This document shows positions 59,357-64,000 of a DNA stretch of 64,000 nucleotides, piece by piece. Numbering within the stretch: the first letter of the stretch is position 1; each line of letters opens with the position of its first letter. Source of the DNA: Roseateles chitinivorans (GTDB lineage Bacteria; Pseudomonadota; Gammaproteobacteria; Burkholderiales; Burkholderiaceae_C); NCBI RefSeq assembly GCF_002761755.1, contig NZ_PEOG01000014.1, positions 48,393-112,392 of the forward strand, in the 5' to 3' direction. Made by a program: the position numbers and the translations under genes. Below the pieces are notes generated by a model. It searched no databases. It worked only from the letters and a program-made list of their open reading frames with translations, and was not told where the DNA came from.

Positions 59357-59775
59357 TCAGGACAGCCTCTTGGCCGTTCGCTTGGCCTCCTGAATCGCCG
59401 TCTGAAGCCGACGGCGCAGTGCTTCATTCGTGAGGTCCAGGCGCCCTCGACGAGGGTGGTGGGGCGATTGCCGGGTGCCGGTGCGAACCATTCGTCGTCG
59501 AAAGGCAGCGCATGCCGATTCACGAGGTCGAATTTGGTCGGCTTCACAAGACCTGTCTTCGCGCTCGGCTCGACCACGAATTCCCCGGGGAAGAGCATGT
59601 TGGTGCGGCGGGAGGTCGCGTAAGCCACCACGACCACGCTGCCCTTCGGCTCGTCGACGGCCTCCTCCACCTGAAGCACGAGTGCGGGCCGCTCCTTGGG
59701 TCCGGGCACTCCGACGCGTTCCGGAAACCGGCACTGAACGATGTCGCCCGACTTCGGCCGCGGCGTCCAGTACAT
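59357..59775 (-). pseudogene. PemK/MazF-like toxin gene with a frameshift near 59441-59447
   Basis: The first about 110 codons from the ATG at 59775 encode a PemK/MazF-type protein: SGDIVQCRFPERV, PKERPALVLQVEEA, VVVAYATSRRT, FDLVNRHALPFDDEWF. After GNRPTTLVEG the frame loses resemblance and runs on for some 150 unrelated residues. A neighbouring frame instead gives LDLTNEALRRRLQTAIQEAK and stops at 59357, the expected C-terminal helix. Span 419 bases is one short of a whole number of codons, so one base seems missing. Either the toxin is inactivated or this is a sequencing error. Confidence 0.7.
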
Positions 59776-59781
59776 GTGGCC

Positions 59782-60051
59782 TCACAGCAAGGTGTCCAGC
59801 ACCTTCCCGCGCCGCCGGGGTTCTGCCTTGGCGATCGCCTCGTGATGTTTCTTCGTGAGCGGCATGAACTTCTCCAATTCCTGTTCGTTGAAAACCTCGT
59901 CCCTCAAGCGCGCGAGCGCGAAGAGGACGGTCTGGGTCTCGTTGAAACCGAGCTTCTTGGCCATCGCTCGCAAGGCGTCTCTCGACACCGTCGTGAGCGT
60001 GTCCTCCTTGAAGTTGAGCTTCAGCGCTTGTTGATTGGTGGCGGCTGGCAT
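59782..60051 (-). CDS. Putative antitoxin partner of the PemK-like toxin
   Basis: An 89-residue protein (MPAATNQQALKLNFKED) with GGAG five bases before the ATG. The N-terminal part resembles a short DNA-binding strand-helix region, and the C-terminal half (FNEQELEKFMPLTKKHHEAI) is charged, like antitoxin tails that wrap the toxin. It ends six bases before the toxin start, the classic antitoxin-first order. An inverted repeat upstream could be its operator. Family assignment is by context more than by sequence. Confidence 0.65.
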   Translation of the reverse strand: MPAATNQQALKLNFKEDTLTTVSRDALRAMAKKLGFNETQTVLFALARLRDEVFNEQELEKFMPLTKKHHEAIAKAEPRRRGKVLDTLL

Positions 60052-60079
60052 GAGGGCTCCGCAGGTTAAAGGGGTACGG

Positions 60080-60111
60080 GATGCATAAACAATAGCCAAT
60101 CCTTATGTATC
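60080..60111 (-). promoter_or_regulatory. Inverted repeat and promoter-like region before the antitoxin gene
   Basis: Arms GATGCATAA (60080-60088) and TTATGTATC (60103-60111) pair at 8 of 9 positions with a 14-base spacer. On the minus strand TTGTGC, 17 bases, then TATTGT forms a weak -35/-10 pair overlapping the repeat, as expected for autoregulation of a toxin-antitoxin operon. Confidence 0.5.
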
Positions 60112-60140
60112 GCACAAGCTGCGGCTGGCGGGCCCGGCAA

Positions 60141-60165
60141 TAAAAAACCCGGGCAAGCCCGGGTT
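60141..60165 (-). terminator. Rho-independent terminator of the peptide transporter gene
   Basis: A perfect stem AACCCGGGC/GCCCGGGTT with a two-base centre is followed on the minus strand by TTTTTATT. It lies about 40 bases after the transporter stop. Confidence 0.92.
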
Positions 60166-60204
60166 CTTCGATCGATGAGCCCGCGAGGGCTCTTGGCGAT
60201 GCGG

Positions 60205-61746
60205 TCAGTGCACGCCGTGCATCAGCTTCTTCATCCACGGGCTCAGCAGCATCAGCAGCACGCCGGCGGCGGCGGGGATGATGGTGAAGATCAGGAAGAA
60301 GGTGGACATCGAATAGGTCGACGAGATCGCGTCGATGTACGAGCCGGTCGCGCCCGCGATCTTGTTGGCGATCGCCGCGTTGACGAACCAGACGCCGAAC
60401 ATCAGGCCCAGCAGCCGCGCCGGCGCCAGCTTCGAGATGTAGGACAGCCCCACCGGCGACAGGCACAGCTCGCCCATCGTGTGCAGCAGGTAGGCCAGCG
60501 TCAGGAAGATCATGCTCACCTGCGCCGTCTTCGCGCCGGCCGGGATGCCCGACGCGCCGTACGACAGCGCCGCGAAGCCCAGGCCCAGCAGCACCAGGCC
60601 GACGCCGAACTTCACCGGGCCGCTCGGGTTCCAGTGGCGCTCCCACATCTTGCTGAACATCGGCGCCAGGATCACCAGGAAGAAGGAATTCAGCACCCCG
60701 AACCAGGTGGCCGGAATCTCCGATTGCTCCATCTGGAACTCACGCCCCAGCATCCACAGCGACAGGCCCCAGATCAGCGCCAAGGCCACCACCAGCAGGC
60801 CGTTGGAGAGCGCGTACTTGCCCTCCGTGCTGCGCGAGAGCTTGATCAGCAGCCAGCTCAGGATCGCCACTGGGATCAAGGTCATCAGCGAATTGACGAT
60901 CTTGAACACCAGCCCGCTCGTGCCGACCAGGGCGCGGTCGGTGTAGTCGGCCGCGAAGATCGTCATCGATCCGCCGGCCTGCTCGAAGGCGAACCAGAAG
61001 AAGATGGTGAAGAACGAGAACACGCCGATCGCGATCAGGCGGTCACGCACGATGTGCGCCGGCGTGTCGTCGAGCGGCTCGCTCGCGTCCACCATCGGCG
61101 CGTCCTTGCTCGGCGCGCTGCCGATGTCGCCGAAGATGCCCTGGCCGAACCAGAACTGCAGCGCGCCCAGGATCATGAAAACCGCCGCCAGGCCGAAGCC
61201 GTAGTGCCAGCCGATCTTCTCGCCGATGTAGCCGCACAGCGAGATGCCGAAGAACGCACCCGCGTTCACGCCCATGTAGAACAGCGTGTAGCCGCCATCG
61301 CGCTGGCCCTCGTTGTCCTTGGTGTAGAGCTGGCCGACGATCGCCGAGATGTTCGGCTTGAACAGGCCGGTGCCCAGGATCACCAGCCCCAGGCCGACAT
61401 AGAACGTCGCCTTCGTGTCGAAGAACAGCGCGATGTGGCCGGCCGCGATGATGAAGCCGCCCAGCACCACCGAGCGCCGCGTGCCCAGCATCCGGTCCGC
61501 GATGTAGCCGCCGATGATCGGCGTCAGGTAGACCAGCATCGTGTACCAGCCGTAGAGGCTGGTGGCCTCCTCGCGGGTCCAGCCCCAGCCGCCCTTGGTC
61601 GTGGCCGAGATCAGGTACAGCACGAGCAGCGCGCGCATGCCGTAGTAGGAGAACCGTTCCCACATCTCGGTGAAGAACAGGACGAACAGGCTGTTGGGCT
61701 GGCCGAGGATGGTCTGCCGCGCTCCGGGAGTTTGAATTGTGTTCAA
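60205..61746 (-). CDS. POT-family proton-dependent oligopeptide transporter (PTR2)
   Basis: A 513-residue MFS-type symporter with about 14 helices that imports di- and tripeptides. The ExxERFxYY motif is present as EMWERFSYYG in helix 1. The PTR2 signatures GGYIADRMLGTRR and FYMGVNAGAFFG follow, and later FEQAGGSMTIFAADYTDR. The start codon is TTG, supported by GGAG six bases upstream, with no in-frame ATG before helix 1. A 9-bp hairpin lies in the leader and a strong terminator follows the gene. Confidence 0.95.
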   Translation of the reverse strand: MNTIQTPGARQTILGQPNSLFVLFFTEMWERFSYYGMRALLVLYLISATTKGGWGWTREEATSLYGWYTMLVYLTPIIGGYIADRMLGTRRSVVLGGFIIAAGHIALFFDTKATFYVGLGLVILGTGLFKPNISAIVGQLYTKDNEGQRDGGYTLFYMGVNAGAFFGISLCGYIGEKIGWHYGFGLAAVFMILGALQFWFGQGIFGDIGSAPSKDAPMVDASEPLDDTPAHIVRDRLIAIGVFSFFTIFFWFAFEQAGGSMTIFAADYTDRALVGTSGLVFKIVNSLMTLIPVAILSWLLIKLSRSTEGKYALSNGLLVVALALIWGLSLWMLGREFQMEQSEIPATWFGVLNSFFLVILAPMFSKMWERHWNPSGPVKFGVGLVLLGLGFAALSYGASGIPAGAKTAQVSMIFLTLAYLLHTMGELCLSPVGLSYISKLAPARLLGLMFGVWFVNAAIANKIAGATGSYIDAISSTYSMSTFFLIFTIIPAAAGVLLMLLSPWMKKLMHGVH

Positions 61747-61767
61747 ACGACGCTCCGTGATGGATCG

Positions 61768-61789
61768 GTGACCCGGCGCTCCGGGTCAC
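61768..61789 (-). promoter_or_regulatory. Perfect 9-bp hairpin in the peptide transporter's 5' leader
   Basis: GTGACCCGG and CCGGGTCAC pair exactly around a four-base loop, ending 21 bases before the TTG start. It would sit just upstream of the ribosome site and could influence translation or act as a dyad operator. Confidence 0.45.
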
Positions 61790-62003
61790 GGGAAGTCGCG
61801 TTCCAGGGATCAGAACGCGTTTGCCGCTGGTCCAGGCCCCGGACCGATCGATCCCTTGGGGCCCGCCAGCGGCAGGCGCGCCATTGTCAGCGAAAGGTCA
61901 GCTTCAACCGCCGCCTCGGGATTAGGGCTCACCCTAGGTCGCGCGCCGCTTTCCCTGGGGCCTTCGCACGACCTCCACGGCCCGTTCACCCCGCACCGAC
62001 GGC

Positions 62004-63919
<1,916 letters not shown>

Positions 63920-63923
<4 letters not shown>

Positions 63924-64000
63924 TTCCCTGCCGCGGCGGGCAGCAGCAGCGTCAGGCGGCCGCTGTAGCCCTGCGGACCGGATTGCAGCTCGGCCTCTTG
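63920..64000 (-). CDS. Possible C-terminal end of an upstream gene (partial)
   Basis: A frame entering from the window edge encodes 26 residues ending QGYSGRLTLLLPAAAGN, then TGA. Its composition is more protein-like than the ATPase frame over the same bases, and its stop overlaps a CTG that could start the ATPase. Too short to identify; it could equally be a shadow of a longer ATPase N-terminus. Confidence 0.3.

Noticed and set aside
59015..59623. A 202-codon plus-strand frame across the toxin end and the gap
   Set aside because: It overlaps the toxin gene antisense, is Ser/Arg/Gly-rich and has no family resemblance.

Overview
The window is GC-rich chromosomal DNA of a betaproteobacterium. 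It fits the order Burkholderiales, most likely the Roseateles/Mitsuaria/Rubrivivax group. The reasons are the mreB-mreC-mreD-mrdA-mrdB cell-shape operon placed divergently from gatCAB, a Bug-type solute-binding protein, the argS-SPOR-dsbA order, a PsiF protein, and a kinase fused to a cyclic-nucleotide domain. Species assignment is inference from gene content and order. No rRNA, tRNA, CRISPR array, transposase or integrase gene was seen.

Layout. 1-1.7 kb: the 3' part of a sensor kinase and an Uma2-family protein. 1.7-7.6 kb (minus): rod-shape operon mreBCD-mrdAB. 8.0-11.3 kb (plus): gatCAB, ended by a perfect terminator. 11.3-15.2 kb (minus): a DUF4124 protein, pyrE and a TonB-dependent receptor. 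15.5-23 kb: exonuclease III, a Bug protein, two overlapping TPR/GGDEF diguanylate cyclases and an NCS2 nucleobase permease. 23.1-25.5 kb (minus): a 39-residue membrane protein and a TetR regulator that share an 18-bp operator, then a ribbon-helix-helix protein and an SPFH protein. 25.6-28.8 kb (minus): dsbA, a SPOR protein and argS. 28.9-34.7 kb: protein kinase, psiF, a 109-nt palindromic element, a DUF2214 protein, a LysR regulator and malate synthase G. 35.1-44.2 kb (plus): three consecutive TonB-dependent receptors separated by hairpin-rich or AT-rich leaders. 44.3-50.6 kb (plus): FAD reductase, class II glutamine amidotransferase, a LytS/LytTR two-component system and a large alpha/beta hydrolase. 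50.8-52.8 kb (plus): a compact three-gene unit. 52.9-58.9 kb (minus): a complete tripartite RND efflux operon. 59.4-60.1 kb (minus): a toxin-antitoxin pair whose PemK-like toxin is frameshifted. 60.2-64 kb (minus): a POT peptide transporter and a Zn/Cd/Pb P-type ATPase at the edge.

Most genes are housekeeping or common accessory genes. The best candidate for something undescribed is the cassette at 50800-52837. It encodes a 102-residue protein with a 15-residue double-glycine-type leader, translationally coupled to an exported ClpP/SppA-like protein, which overlaps an unrecognised 313-residue protein. Other items worth a check are the TetR/small-membrane-protein module with twin operators, the long palindrome after psiF, the hairpin clusters ahead of the tandem receptors, and a UUCG hairpin between mreB and mreC.
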